Source: Methylocella tundrae | GTDB lineage: Bacteria > Pseudomonadota > Alphaproteobacteria > Rhizobiales > Beijerinckiaceae | Reading direction: 5' to 3' | Length of the DNA stretch: 64,000 nt | Assembly (NCBI RefSeq): GCF_038024855.1 | Contig: NZ_CP139089.1 | Span: forward strand, 372,001 to 436,000 | Part shown: positions 49,200 through 58,291 of the stretch, piece after piece | Layout: each line of letters begins with the position of its first letter | How positions within the stretch are numbered: the stretch's first letter is position 1 | Position numbers and translations under genes: made by a program | Notes under the pieces: generated by a model | What the model saw: only the letters and a program-made list of their open reading frames with translations | Told to the model about the DNA's origin: nothing | The model's database searches: none

Positions 49200-50930
49200 T
49201 CAATTGGCCTCCTGCGCGATCAGATGATCGAGATCGTCCTTCGTGCGAAACACGATCAATTCGATTTGCCTGGAGACGCTACGGATCTGCACGCGGCGGG
49301 TCTCGACCGGCGGCATCGCAAAGCCTGCGCGCTCGACCATCTCGCGCGAGAGAATCATTGTGCATTTCAGCTCCTTGGTTAGGCTCTCGAGCCGTGACGC
49401 GATATTGCCGACCTCGCCAAGAAACTGCGCCGTCTGCCGGCTCTCCAGTGCGCCGACGACGGCAAGACCGAGATGGCAGCCGGCGCCGAAACGCAGCGGG
49501 AAATCGAAGGCGGACTCGAATTCGGTGCTGAGCGCGTCCAGCGTTCTCCACAACTCTTGAAGCGCGAAAATCGCCGCGCGGGATGCGGATCGCGCGTCAC
49601 GGTCGCCACCGAAAAAACTCATGACGCCGTCGCCGGCGATGCTGGTGACATGGCCGCCGCTCGCTTCGACCGCATGGCAAACCGCGCCTACATAACGATC
49701 AATGACATAGAATGCGTCATAGGGGAGGCGTCCATCGGCGAGTTTGGTCGAATCGCGCAGATCGATGAAAAGAGCCGCGATCTCATGTTCCATTGATGCG
49801 CTGAGGTTGGCGGCGAGCGCTTTTGTCTCCCACCGCCCGAGAGTAAGAAGCGGCGTGACGTCGACGTCTCCATGCGGCCTAACCTGACACGCCAGTCGAA
49901 TATTGGTCTCGGCCTGGATCGCGGCGAGGGTGTTGGCTTCCGCCACATTGGGCGAAGGCAGCGTTTCGAGGCCGGCCCGGACGCGCACGCGGCAGGTCGA
50001 GCAGCGTCCACGGCCGCCGCACATCGACATATGCGAGACGCCGGCCCAGCGGCTCGCTTCGAGAATCGAGAAGCCGCGCGGCACCACGGCCTGCTTGCCG
50101 CCAGGATAGGTCACCGTCACGGCGCGATAGCGCCGCTGCAGCCATTCCCGCAAACCATGACCCGCGAAGACCGCGCCGACGAGGCCGATGTAGACAAGAA
50201 TCGACAGCTCGCCGATCTTGGCGAGCATCGCTGCCTGAGCCGGGCTCTGAAGGTTGAACGAGGCGAGAAAATTCCGATCCTGCGCGGCGGTCGCATCGAA
50301 ATCATGACCCGCGTCGATGATGCCGCTGATGGCGAGAAGCGGAATCACGGTCGCGAGGGCGGCGAGAACCGGCATCCATTTCGGATACCAGGGCTTGAAG
50401 CGCATCGCGCTGCGCAGCCCGATACAGCCGTGGATCCAGAGCACGAGCAGCAAAAGGAATTGCCGCGGCACGCCGACAAAGGGCGACAGATGCCAATAGC
50501 GATAGATCAGCCATGGGTAGCTCTCGGGCAGGCCGAATAGAAAATGACCGACGCGGACATTCACCGCGTGAAGGATGATGAGCGGTGGAATCGACAGGCC
50601 GAGGAGGATTTGCGCGAGTTCGGCCGGCGGAATCCGCAGATGACGGCGGCGATAGATCGCGAAGAGGCCGAGGCTGCCATGCGTCAGCAGCGACCCGTAG
50701 AGCAGCGTCTGGCCGACATAGGTTCGCCACGGCCATAAGAGGACGAGCCTGATCGCCTCCATCGTTGGGAGGCGCAGCACGCCGCAGGCGTGGTTCAGAA
50801 AATGAGTCGTCGCGAAACTGAACAGGATAAGGCCGGTCGTCATCCGGAGCGTTCGCTCCACCGGCGGAAAACGGGACGCCTTGACGGGGGCGCCCTCTAT
50901 AGCTTCTGGGGCCTGCGTCACGCGCATCAT
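49200..50930 (-). CDS. Fusion of cytochrome-b-like membrane domain, [2Fe-2S] ferredoxin and class III nucleotide cyclase
   Basis: The protein is about 576 residues. The N-terminal ~265 residues hold about five or six hydrophobic helices with several histidines (THFLNHACG, LTHGSLGLF, ILHAVNVRVGHFLFG, WIHGCIGL) as in succinate-dehydrogenase-like di-heme b anchors. A ferredoxin domain follows with the plant-type cluster pattern MCGGRGRCSTCRVRV and a final cysteine in RLACQVRP. The last ~195 residues are a class III cyclase (ALFIDLRDST, SIAGDGVMSFFGG with metal aspartates). Heme- and quinone-linked cAMP synthesis is inferred. The start is ATG 50930 or GTG 50921 (GGAGG abuts the first ATG). Confidence 0.87.
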   Translation of the reverse strand: MMRVTQAPEAIEGAPVKASRFPPVERTLRMTTGLILFSFATTHFLNHACGVLRLPTMEAIRLVLLWPWRTYVGQTLLYGSLLTHGSLGLFAIYRRRHLRIPPAELAQILLGLSIPPLIILHAVNVRVGHFLFGLPESYPWLIYRYWHLSPFVGVPRQFLLLLVLWIHGCIGLRSAMRFKPWYPKWMPVLAALATVIPLLAISGIIDAGHDFDATAAQDRNFLASFNLQSPAQAAMLAKIGELSILVYIGLVGAVFAGHGLREWLQRRYRAVTVTYPGGKQAVVPRGFSILEASRWAGVSHMSMCGGRGRCSTCRVRVRAGLETLPSPNVAEANTLAAIQAETNIRLACQVRPHGDVDVTPLLTLGRWETKALAANLSASMEHEIAALFIDLRDSTKLADGRLPYDAFYVIDRYVGAVCHAVEASGGHVTSIAGDGVMSFFGGDRDARSASRAAIFALQELWRTLDALSTEFESAFDFPLRFGAGCHLGLAVVGALESRQTAQFLGEVGNIASRLESLTKELKCTMILSREMVERAGFAMPPVETRRVQIRSVSRQIELIVFRTKDDLDHLIAQEAN

Positions 50931-50949
50931 CCTCCATCATTCTCAGGGC

Positions 50950-51240
50950 GGTTTTCGCGTTCGCCGGCAATGGCCGCGCATGCGCGGCCAAGTTGCATTG
51001 CAAGCGCCGGTTCCTGCCCTCGAGAAAGTGTAGGAGAAGCGATCGCTGGTATCCAGCGGGGAAAGTGGAAATCCGCCGCCGCGACGGCGCGCGGAATTCC
51101 GCATGATCGTGGAGGGGCGCCACGGCCCCGGGGCTTGCCCGCGATCTTCGCCGGGCGGAAAGCAAAATCGCTGATCTTGACCTTCGCGCCCTTGACGCCG
51201 CCGCTCGCGCGAAGCTGCTCAGCTTCCGGGGTTTTGGTCA
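50950..51240 (-). pseudogene. Decayed cupredoxin (amicyanin/plastocyanin-like) gene
   Basis: Minus-strand reading from about 51240: frame 1 gives GAKVKISDFAFRPAKIA and later IPRAVAAADFHFP; frame 2 then gives DTSDRFSYTFSRAGT; frame 3 gives LQCNLAA; and frame 2 again gives PRMRG. In order, these match a cupredoxin (VKI.DFAF.PA.I, D.IPH.V.AAD, LDT.D.FSYTF..AGT, Y.C..HPRM.G). Two or more frameshifts and the loss of the first histidine (H to R) show decay. It lies directly upstream of the cyclase gene. Confidence 0.62.
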
Positions 51241-51345
51241 AAAGGACGCGGCCGTCGCGTTCAAGATGATTTTACCGGCTCCAACTTCTGCAAAATGCTG
51301 TAGATCGTCGGTTCGTTTTCGTAAACCGCAAGGATTTTCGCCCGG

Positions 51346-53160
51346 ATGGCGCCTCCTCTTCTGCTGCTGCAGGACATTTCACTGACCCTTGGCGGGCGGC
51401 CCCTCCTTGAGAGCGCGGAGCTGTCCGTTTCGGCGGGCGAGCGTCTTTGTCTTGTCGGCCGCAATGGCTCCGGAAAATCGACTCTTTTGAAAATCGCAGC
51501 GGGGCTTCTCGAAGCCGACGGCGGGACGCGCTTCATGCAGCCGGACGCGAGCGTGCGCTATCTGCCGCAGGAGCCGGATCTTTCCGCCTTCCCGACCGCC
51601 TTCGCTTATGTCGAGGCGGGGCTCGGTCCGCTCGATGATCCCTATCGGGCAAGACAGCTCCTGAACGAGCTCGGCCTCAGCGGCGACGAGGAGCCGGCGC
51701 GTCTTTCCGGCGGCGAGGCGCGCCGCGCGGCGCTGGCGCGGGTGATGGCGCCGGAGCCCGATATTTTGCTGCTCGACGAGCCGACGAACCATCTCGATCT
51801 GCCCGCCATCGAATGGCTCGAGGCCGAACTCAAGGGGCTGCGTTCGGCGCTCGTCATCATCAGTCACGACCGGCGTTTTCTGCAAAATCTGTCGCGCAGC
51901 ACGGTCTGGCTCGATCGGGGCCGCACGCGAACGCTGGCGCGCGGCTTTTCCGAATTCGAGGCCTGGCGCGATCAGGAACTCGAAGAAGAAGAGCGCCAGC
52001 AGCACAAGATCGACCGCAAGATCGTCGCAGAGGAGCATTGGCTGCGCTATGGCGTGACCGCGCGCAGAAAGCGCAACCAGAAGCGCCTCGCCGGGCTGAA
52101 CACGATGCGCAGCGAGAGGCGCCAGCGCCAGGCCGCGACAGGCGACGTCAAGCTCGTCGCCACGGAAGGCAAGGTTTCCGGCAAGCTCGTCATCGAAGCC
52201 GAGGCTATCTCGAAATCTTTCGGCGAACGTCCCATCGTTCAGAATTTCTCGATGCGTCTTTTGCGTGGAGACCGGCTCGGCGTTATCGGCGCCAATGGGG
52301 CAGGGAAGACGACGCTCATCAATCTGCTGACCGGCGCGCTTTCGCCGGATTCGGGCCATGTCCGCCTCGGCGCAAACGTCGAACTGGCGACGCTTGATCA
52401 GGGCCGCGCGAGCCTTGATCCCGACACCATATTGAAGGACGCGCTGACCGGCGGGGGTAGCGACTTCGTCGAGATCAACGGCGAGCGCAAACATGTCATC
52501 GGCTATATGAAGGATTTTCTTTTCGGGCCGGAGCAGGCGCGAACGCCGATCGGGCGGCTGTCCGGCGGCGAGCGCGGGCGGCTGATGCTCGCCCGTGCGC
52601 TGGCGCGCCCCTCGAACCTCCTCGTTCTCGACGAGCCGACGAACGACCTTGATCTTGAGACGCTCGATCTTCTGCAGGAAATGCTCGGCGACTATAAAGG
52701 CACGTTGCTGATCGTCAGCCATGACCGCGATTTTTTGGATCGCGTCGCGACCTCGGTCCTGCTCGCGGAGGGCGGCGGCCATTGGATCGAATATGCGGGC
52801 GGCTATTCCGATATGGTGGCGCAGCGCGGCTCCGGCGTCGGAACGGCGCCGATCACCGCCGCCAGTTCCGGAGCAAAGCCCAAAGCCGCGCCGCAGCCTC
52901 GCGCGGAAAAACCGGCCGGAAAACCGCGCTTGAGCTTTAAGGAAAGGTACGCGCTCGAAACCCTGCCGGCGCGCATGGAGGGGCTTCGCGAACAGATGGC
53001 GAAGTTGAAAGCCCTGCTCGACGATCCGGAGTTTTACGCGCGCGACCCGTCGAGGTTCGCGCAGGTCTCAGCCGCTTTCGCCAAGGCCGAGGCTGAGCTG
53101 CTGACCGCGGAGGAGGATTGGCTCGCGCTGGAAATCCGTCGCGAGGAGATCGAAGGGTAG
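51346..53160 (+). CDS. uup: ABC-F ATPase Uup
   Basis: The 604-residue soluble protein has two ABC domains: Walker A GRNGSGKSTLLK, signature LSGGEARRAALAR, Walker B ILLLDEPTNHLD, and in the second GANGAGKTTLINL, LSGGERGRLMLARAL, LLVLDEPTNDLD. A charged linker and a C-terminal coiled-coil domain (SFKERYALETLPARMEGLREQMAKLKALLDD) identify Uup, which binds DNA/ribosome-related substrates and affects precise excision of transposons. AAGGA lies upstream of ATG 51346. Confidence 0.92.
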   Translation: MAPPLLLLQDISLTLGGRPLLESAELSVSAGERLCLVGRNGSGKSTLLKIAAGLLEADGGTRFMQPDASVRYLPQEPDLSAFPTAFAYVEAGLGPLDDPYRARQLLNELGLSGDEEPARLSGGEARRAALARVMAPEPDILLLDEPTNHLDLPAIEWLEAELKGLRSALVIISHDRRFLQNLSRSTVWLDRGRTRTLARGFSEFEAWRDQELEEEERQQHKIDRKIVAEEHWLRYGVTARRKRNQKRLAGLNTMRSERRQRQAATGDVKLVATEGKVSGKLVIEAEAISKSFGERPIVQNFSMRLLRGDRLGVIGANGAGKTTLINLLTGALSPDSGHVRLGANVELATLDQGRASLDPDTILKDALTGGGSDFVEINGERKHVIGYMKDFLFGPEQARTPIGRLSGGERGRLMLARALARPSNLLVLDEPTNDLDLETLDLLQEMLGDYKGTLLIVSHDRDFLDRVATSVLLAEGGGHWIEYAGGYSDMVAQRGSGVGTAPITAASSGAKPKAAPQPRAEKPAGKPRLSFKERYALETLPARMEGLREQMAKLKALLDDPEFYARDPSRFAQVSAAFAKAEAELLTAEEDWLALEIRREEIEG

Positions 53161-53212
53161 AGTTAGCCTCCCTCGGCGTTGCGCCAGCCGCGGCTTGGCG
53201 CGCAATGCTCCG

Positions 53213-54136
53213 TCAGGTCCATTTGCGGTCAGCGGTAAAGCACACATTCAGCCAAAGCGGCGCGCCTCCTTCCCCGATCTCGGAGGCGATTTCTTCGCGG
53301 ATCTTGTCCAGCGCCTCGACCCCGCCGATCGGAAAGCTCGCGTGGGCGATGATATGCGCGTCGATGAAGCGGGCGCGGCCGGTCTTGGCGACATAGCTGG
53401 TATAGCCTTGAAATCCGTGGCGCTTTGTCACCGCGTCGAGAATTCTGCGTACGTCCGCGTCAAGATCGGGCGGCGCGACGAGAAAAATCTCACGCAGCGC
53501 CCGCCAGACGGAAAACATGGGGATCGGCGCAAGGCACAGCGTGACCGCGATCAGAATGGCCGGATCGGCGAAGGGAGCCAGGTGGCGATAGCCAGCGCGT
53601 TCGAGAGCCATCGCGCCTAGGAAGCTCGCGAGCAAAGCGAGGCTCAGCGCGCCTCCCATCAAAAATCCGCGCGCGTCAATGCGCAGGAGGTCGGAATCGA
53701 GCGCCTCGCTCGCCCGGCGCATCCGGCGCGCCATGACGAGGCAGGCGGCGCTGACAAGGATCGCATAGATGGCCGCTGGGCCGAAATCGAGCCTATGGCC
53801 CCCCTGGATCAAAAGGCCGACCGCGTCCAGGAACGCATAGATGCAGGAGAGTGACAGGATGGTTCCGTTGAAGGCCGCAACCATAGGCTCGAAATGCCAG
53901 TAGCCGAACTGAAAGCGACGGCTGCCTTCGCGCGTCAGCAGTTTGGAGACGATGAGGGCGAGGCCCGTCATGGCGACGTCGACAATCGAATAAACGCCAT
54001 CGAACAGAATCGACCGCGAGCCGATGGCGAGGCCGGCGCTGACGCCGATGAGGCCAAGGACAAATGTCACGGCGATCGAAAGCCGCAAAAGATTCTGTTC
54101 GGCGCGTGTGTCGATAGGCTCTGGGCTCTCGCTCAT
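53213..54136 (-). CDS. Cation diffusion facilitator-family protein with eroded site A
   Basis: The 307-residue protein has six helices and a C-terminal cytoplasmic domain (YVAKTGRARFIDAHIIAHASFPIGG) as in CDF transporters. In hand alignment to YiiP the helix-2 metal pair is only half kept (SIVD retained, the first Asp replaced by Tyr in VYSIVD), and helix 5 shows RIDARGFLMGG where HxxxD is expected. It may transport a different ion or lack transport. It is divergent from the small gene at 54308. Confidence 0.78.
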   Translation of the reverse strand: MSESPEPIDTRAEQNLLRLSIAVTFVLGLIGVSAGLAIGSRSILFDGVYSIVDVAMTGLALIVSKLLTREGSRRFQFGYWHFEPMVAAFNGTILSLSCIYAFLDAVGLLIQGGHRLDFGPAAIYAILVSAACLVMARRMRRASEALDSDLLRIDARGFLMGGALSLALLASFLGAMALERAGYRHLAPFADPAILIAVTLCLAPIPMFSVWRALREIFLVAPPDLDADVRRILDAVTKRHGFQGYTSYVAKTGRARFIDAHIIAHASFPIGGVEALDKIREEIASEIGEGGAPLWLNVCFTADRKWT

Positions 54137-54307
54137 GCGTCCTCGTTCGGGGATTGCCCGCCTTGCGCTGCCGACACACTCTACTCAGGTGACCGGCGGT
54201 CGCATGGCGCATGCGAACATGCGGCGGATTTGAATGAATCTTCGCAGCCTCGTGCAAGCTTTGCCCCGTAATGTTGAGATCTCGCTAGGCTGTTAAGAGA
54301 GAATCAC

Positions 54308-54529
54308 ATGTCGATTTCCGCACTCAACGCGACGTCAAACACAATTTATACCCCGCCGACGCAAACTGTTTCCGCCAATGCGCAAGCGGCGGACGGGGAT
54401 TATAAAGCGCCGGCCGCCGGGCGGGTCAAAGATAGCGACGGGGATTACAAAACCATCACTCATGCCTCGACGCCGCCGATATCAAGCGCTGCGTCGCAGG
54501 CGCTGAGCTCGCTCAAGGCAGGCGGCTGA
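54308..54529 (+). CDS. Small Ala/Thr/Ser-rich protein with DGDYK repeats
   Basis: The 73-residue protein starts MSISALNATSNTIYTPPTQTV and carries DGDYK twice (residues 29-33 and 44-48), each preceded by a short spacer. The sequence is low in hydrophobics, so it is probably disordered. GAGAG lies near the ATG. I do not recognise a function; similar small proteins occur in Rhizobiales. Confidence 0.6.
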   Translation: MSISALNATSNTIYTPPTQTVSANAQAADGDYKAPAAGRVKDSDGDYKTITHASTPPISSAASQALSSLKAGG

Positions 54530-54838
54530 AGCGCGAGTCTGATAGCCGTAATCTTTTCCAAGCAAACCATTCGATAAGCTCACGCGGTGGACACCCCACG
54601 GTCCATCGCGCGAGCATGCGCCGCCGCCCGCCGCCTGTTCCAAAGCTCCGGCGCGCCGCCGAGGCGATCGCGGCCTTCGCGGCGGCGGCTTGCTGGAGCC
54701 GACGCCATGCCGCGGCCGCCGCATTTTGCGCTTTCGCTGCTTCTTGCTTGGCTCGTGGCATCTCTATAAGCTTGTATCGGACCATCCTGCCGATGATCGG
54801 CGGATGGGTCACCGATCAAGCACGTAAGAGTGGCTCGC
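54530..54838. other. Gene-free interval before the carbonic anhydrase
   Basis: 309 nt. Overlapping open frames occur on both strands but translate to Arg/Ala-rich, low-information sequence, and I cannot support any as a gene. Confidence 0.4.
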
Positions 54839-55567
54839 ATGTCTGATTCGATTGTGCAAAAAATCGATGCTGCGCCGGCGCGTCCGCTGCTGCCGGACCG
54901 GCTTGTGTCCGGATATGAGGCGTTCCTCGGCGGCCGGTTCGCGCGCGAACAGGATCGTTTCCATCATCTCGCCGAGAAAGGGCAGAACCCTCGCATTCTC
55001 CTGATTGGATGTTGCGATTCGCGGGTCTCTCCGGAGGTGATTTTCGACGCCGGTCCGGGCGAGATTTTCGTTGCTCGCAACGTCGCCAATCTGGTGCCCC
55101 CCTATTCGCCCAACGATGATCTGCACGGCACGTCGGCGGCGCTCGAATACGCGGTGCTCGGACTGCGCGTCGAGCACATCGTAATCCTCGGCCACGCGCG
55201 TTGCGGCGGCGTCCGTGCGTATGCGGAAGCCGATTTCGACCCCTACCAGAAGCCCCTATCGGCAGGTGATTTCATCGGAAAATGGATCAGCCTGATCGCG
55301 CCGGCGGCCGCAAAAATCGGTCCGGCCGCGGAGCCTCTCGACGAATATTCCGAACGTCTGGCTCTCGCTTCAATCATCCAGGGCCTCGCCAATCTTCGCA
55401 CCTTTCCGGCGATTGCAACGCTCGAAAAGCGCGGCCTCCTCACTCTTCACGGCGCCTATTTCGGCATCCTTGAAGGCAAGTTGCTGGCGCTCGATGAAGG
55501 AGCCGGAAAATTCTTGCCGGTCTCGCAGGACGCCCACGCCGCTGCTCTTTCCGAACCACGATTCTAG
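54839..55567 (+). CDS. Beta-carbonic anhydrase
   Basis: The 242-residue enzyme interconverts CO2 and bicarbonate. Zinc ligands are in GCCDSRVSPE (Cys, Asp) and LGHARCGGV (His, Cys); the tail AYFGILEGKLLALDE is typical. ATG 54839 is preferred over an in-frame GTG at 54830. The stop codon TAG is the first part of a GAGCAT-type repeat. It stands alone. Confidence 0.93.
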   Translation: MSDSIVQKIDAAPARPLLPDRLVSGYEAFLGGRFAREQDRFHHLAEKGQNPRILLIGCCDSRVSPEVIFDAGPGEIFVARNVANLVPPYSPNDDLHGTSAALEYAVLGLRVEHIVILGHARCGGVRAYAEADFDPYQKPLSAGDFIGKWISLIAPAAAKIGPAAEPLDEYSERLALASIIQGLANLRTFPAIATLEKRGLLTLHGAYFGILEGKLLALDEGAGKFLPVSQDAHAAALSEPRF

Positions 55568-55640
55568 AGCATGATGCCGGAAAGTTGCAGAGTTTTCGGA
55601 TCCACATCATCCGTTGAAACAAAAGGCTTAGAGAGCCCAA
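55565..55640 (+). repeat. GAGCAT-type intergenic repeat
   Basis: Begins TAGAGCATGATGCCGGAAAG and includes the carbonic anhydrase stop codon. CCGGAAAG and TTTTCGG can pair. Same family as 35885, 18131 and probably 5399. Confidence 0.65.
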
Positions 55641-55673
55641 CGCCCGCTGCTTGAACGCATTTCTGTTCTCGGC

Positions 55674-55782
55674 CCGGATGACTTTGGACGCAATCGCGCC
55701 GCGACGCCGTCCAAAGGATCAAATCCATCTCTTATCAATAAGTTAGCATGACGCCGAAAAAAGGCTTTCCACTTTTTGGCCT
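55674..55782 (+). repeat. Composite intergenic repeat (GGATGACTTTGGAC element plus palindrome)
   Basis: Starts CCGGATGACTTTGGACGCAA, nearly identical to the copy at 23266. It ends with GCCGAAAAA and TTTTTGGC arms. The middle part aligns with gaps. It lies between the carbonic anhydrase and the CBS gene, directly after another repeat. Confidence 0.7.
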
Positions 55783-55916
55783 CGCGCTCCGCCGCGCCGC
55801 CAAGGCGCAGGCCGAAAACTTCTGTTGCGCGCTCACGCGAAGGAGTTCATTTTATCGTGACGATTTGACGCCCCGGAGAGGACGCAAAGCCAAAAACGTT
55901 TGGAAGGAGACCCAAA

Positions 55917-56348
55917 ATGACAATCGCTCGCATTCTTGCAGAGAAGGGCCGGAACGTGAGCACCACCCAGCCCCATCGGACGCTCTCCGAGGCGCTGGAG
56001 GTCCTGACAGCCAAAAATATCGGCGCCCTCGTGGTATCCGACGCGGAAGGCAGGGTTCTCGGCATCTTGTCCGAGCGCGATATCGTTAGGGCGATCGGCA
56101 GGGCCGGCGCGAGCGCGCTCAATGACGTCGTTTCGAAACATATGACCGCGCGGGTCACGACCACCACCGACAGCGAGTGCGTTGTCGCGGCGCTGGAAAA
56201 GATGACCAAGCAGCGTTTCCGTCACCTTCCTGTCGTCAGGGACGGCACGCTGGCAGGCCTCGTCTCCATCGGCGATCTGGTCAAGTATCGCCTCGAGGAA
56301 ATGGAGCGCCAGACCCAGGCGATGAAGGAATATATCGCCACGGCTTGA
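55917..56348 (+). CDS. Two-CBS-domain protein
   Basis: The 143-residue protein is two CBS domains (residues about 8-66 and 76-133), each with a GI(L/V)SERDIV or GLVSIGDLVK segment that forms the adenosine-binding cleft. Such stand-alone CBS proteins bind adenylates and regulate partners. GGAAGGAGA is 6-8 nt before ATG 55917. No partner is apparent next to it. Confidence 0.9.
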   Translation: MTIARILAEKGRNVSTTQPHRTLSEALEVLTAKNIGALVVSDAEGRVLGILSERDIVRAIGRAGASALNDVVSKHMTARVTTTTDSECVVAALEKMTKQRFRHLPVVRDGTLAGLVSIGDLVKYRLEEMERQTQAMKEYIATA

Positions 56349-56456
56349 CGGCGCGCTATTGCGGCCAAGCCCATGGAGGCCACGCTGCGCCTTAGCGTGG
56401 CTGACAGGCGCATTGTCCGCGCGCAGTAAACACCCATTGGGCGGCGACAGAACCAG

Positions 56457-56930
56457 ATGTCCTACTATGAATGGTCCTGGCTCGCAGTCGGCGCCTATGC
56501 TGTGCATATTCTGGAGGAATTTGCGCTCGACTGGCGAAACTGGGCGCGGGCCGTCATCAAGCTGCCGGTGGAATGGAGCGATTTTTACGTCACCAACGCC
56601 GTCGTCATCGTTCTTGGCGTCGTTCAGGCGCAACTTTCCACATCGCTTCCGGTCCTTTTTCTCGCCTATGCCGCGCTGATGCTGATCAACGCCACATTTT
56701 TTCATGTGCTGCCGATGATCGTGACCGGCGGGCGGTTCTCTCCGGGAGTGGTAACGGCCGTGTGCCTTTTCTGTCCGATCGGCCTCGGCTCCTTCCGCCA
56801 AGCCGGGACCGATGGCGATTTGAGCGCCGGCGTCGCCTTCGCGGCGGTCACGATGGGAGCCGCGTTGATGGCTTTTCCGATCATCCTGCTGCGAGCGAAG
56901 TCGCGGCCTTATTTCAGGCAGACAGTCTGA
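56457..56930 (+). CDS. HXXEE-family integral membrane protein
   Basis: The 157-residue protein has the HILEE motif in helix 1 (AYAVHILEEFALDWRNW), diagnostic of the HXXEE family, and about four hydrophobic helices in all. A further conserved-looking N (YVTNAVVIVLG) and H (TFFHVLPMIV) follow. Function is unknown; a membrane metal or enzyme site has been proposed from the motif. It is convergent with the patatin gene 12 nt away. Confidence 0.78.
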   Translation: MSYYEWSWLAVGAYAVHILEEFALDWRNWARAVIKLPVEWSDFYVTNAVVIVLGVVQAQLSTSLPVLFLAYAALMLINATFFHVLPMIVTGGRFSPGVVTAVCLFCPIGLGSFRQAGTDGDLSAGVAFAAVTMGAALMAFPIILLRAKSRPYFRQTV

Positions 56931-56942
56931 ATGCTCGCCAGA

Positions 56943-57971
56943 CTATGGCGCGGACTCCTCGCCGCGTGGCGTCAGAGCGATAAACTCAGAGATCTCGGGG
57001 ATGGCGCGTCGCGTCGCCTCGCGACCCATCTCGATCAATTCGTCAGCGCGGTGAAAGTCAAACAGACCAACCCTGCTGACCCGCGCGTTGATGATGACGT
57101 CCGGCGGATCGCCTGCGAGACGAGAGCGGGAAATACGCCCTTGCGCTATATTGAACGCGTCCATCATGGCGCTGCCGATCCCCGGCGCGCCATCCTCCCG
57201 TTTGCCGAAATGACGGCGGTGACCGCCGCGGAAAGCGCCAAAAAACCCGCCTCGCCTAGGCAGCTCTTCGACGGCGACGGTAAATTCTTCGAGCGTCGGC
57301 TCAAGCGAGAGCCGGTCATCAATCACCGTCGCGCGAAATCCATTATCGCCGATCAAATTGACGGCGATGACGATTTCGGCGCCGAGCGCGCGACAGACCG
57401 TGACCGGCACAGGATTGACGAGGGCGCCGTCGAAAAGCCAGCGTCCATTGATGCGGACCGGCTCAAAAATGCCGGGCAACGCATAGGAGGCGCAGATCGC
57501 CTCGACCGCGTCGCCCTTGGTCAGCCAGATTTCGTGGCCGGTGCCGACTTCGGTCGCGACGGCGGCGAACCCCTTGTCGAGATCTTCGAGCCGGCGCCCG
57601 CCAAGCGCCTGGTGGAGCCGGCGCTTTAGATGCCCGCCTGCGAGCAGGCCAACGCCGGAAAAAGACACGTCCATCATGCCGAATACGGTCTTTTTCGTCA
57701 GGCCCCGCGCGAATGTCTCGACATGTTCCAGCTTGCCTGCCGCGTAGCAGCCACCGACCACAGCTCCGATCGAGGTCCCGGCGACGACGTCCGGGTGAAT
57801 TCCATGTTCGCGAAGCTCCAGCATGACGCCAATATGGGACCAGCCGCGCGCCGCGCCCGCGCCGAGCGCCACGCCGACCGAAGGCCGCGTCTGTAGCTTG
57901 ACCGATAACGGCGCATCGACACCGCCCGGATGGTTAGGCCGCCTGCGCGGATCGGGAAGCATTTTGTTCAA
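56943..57971 (-). CDS. Patatin-like phospholipase (RssA-type)
   Basis: The 342-residue lipid acyl hydrolase has the oxyanion hole GAGAARGWSHIG, the nucleophile GTSIG in VVAGTSIGAVVGG, and the catalytic Asp in LFDGALVNPVP (DGA). It fits the RssA/YchK type. TTG 57971 is preferred because AGGAG lies 7 nt upstream; ATG 57962 is three codons further in. Hydrophobic segments are few, so it is likely cytosolic or peripheral. Confidence 0.85.
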   Translation of the reverse strand: MNKMLPDPRRRPNHPGGVDAPLSVKLQTRPSVGVALGAGAARGWSHIGVMLELREHGIHPDVVAGTSIGAVVGGCYAAGKLEHVETFARGLTKKTVFGMMDVSFSGVGLLAGGHLKRRLHQALGGRRLEDLDKGFAAVATEVGTGHEIWLTKGDAVEAICASYALPGIFEPVRINGRWLFDGALVNPVPVTVCRALGAEIVIAVNLIGDNGFRATVIDDRLSLEPTLEEFTVAVEELPRRGGFFGAFRGGHRRHFGKREDGAPGIGSAMMDAFNIAQGRISRSRLAGDPPDVIINARVSRVGLFDFHRADELIEMGREATRRAIPEISEFIALTPRGEESAP

Positions 57972-58291
57972 TCTCTCGCTCCTCGTGAAGTAGAACGCGG
58001 CATTAACGAACGCGCGGCCATACAGACAAAATGCGGCGCTGAAGCAGAACGGTTTAGGACACTTGAGTGTTTCGCTCCGGAAGTTGACAATTGTTGAACA
58101 AAGCGCGCTTGGGCGCTTCTTCAGAGCTGACGCCGCCTTGCCGACGAAAAGAAGACCCATTTGGCGGGATTGCCCCGAGCAGCCGCGCGGCGGCGGCTCG
58201 TCATGCGCGCGGCTCAAGCATGAACCGGTTCGATGGCCGCCCGACCTGCGAATCCTCGGGCAACGAGGAGAACGAAGGCCACGGCCCAGCG
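57972..58291. other. Interval between patatin gene and the small anchored protein
   Basis: 320 nt without a supportable gene. It contains a TTGACAATTGTTGAA stretch near 58083 and a possible AAGCGC/GCGCTT hairpin just after it, which may be promoter or leader parts. Confidence 0.35.

Noticed and set aside
50790..51269. Plus-strand gene between the cyclase and uup
   Set aside because: The plus translation has no pattern, while the minus strand spells a frameshifted cupredoxin.
54513..54840. Small genes on either strand before the carbonic anhydrase
   Set aside because: Competing frames overlap, have Arg/Ala-rich composition and no ribosome-binding site or family match.
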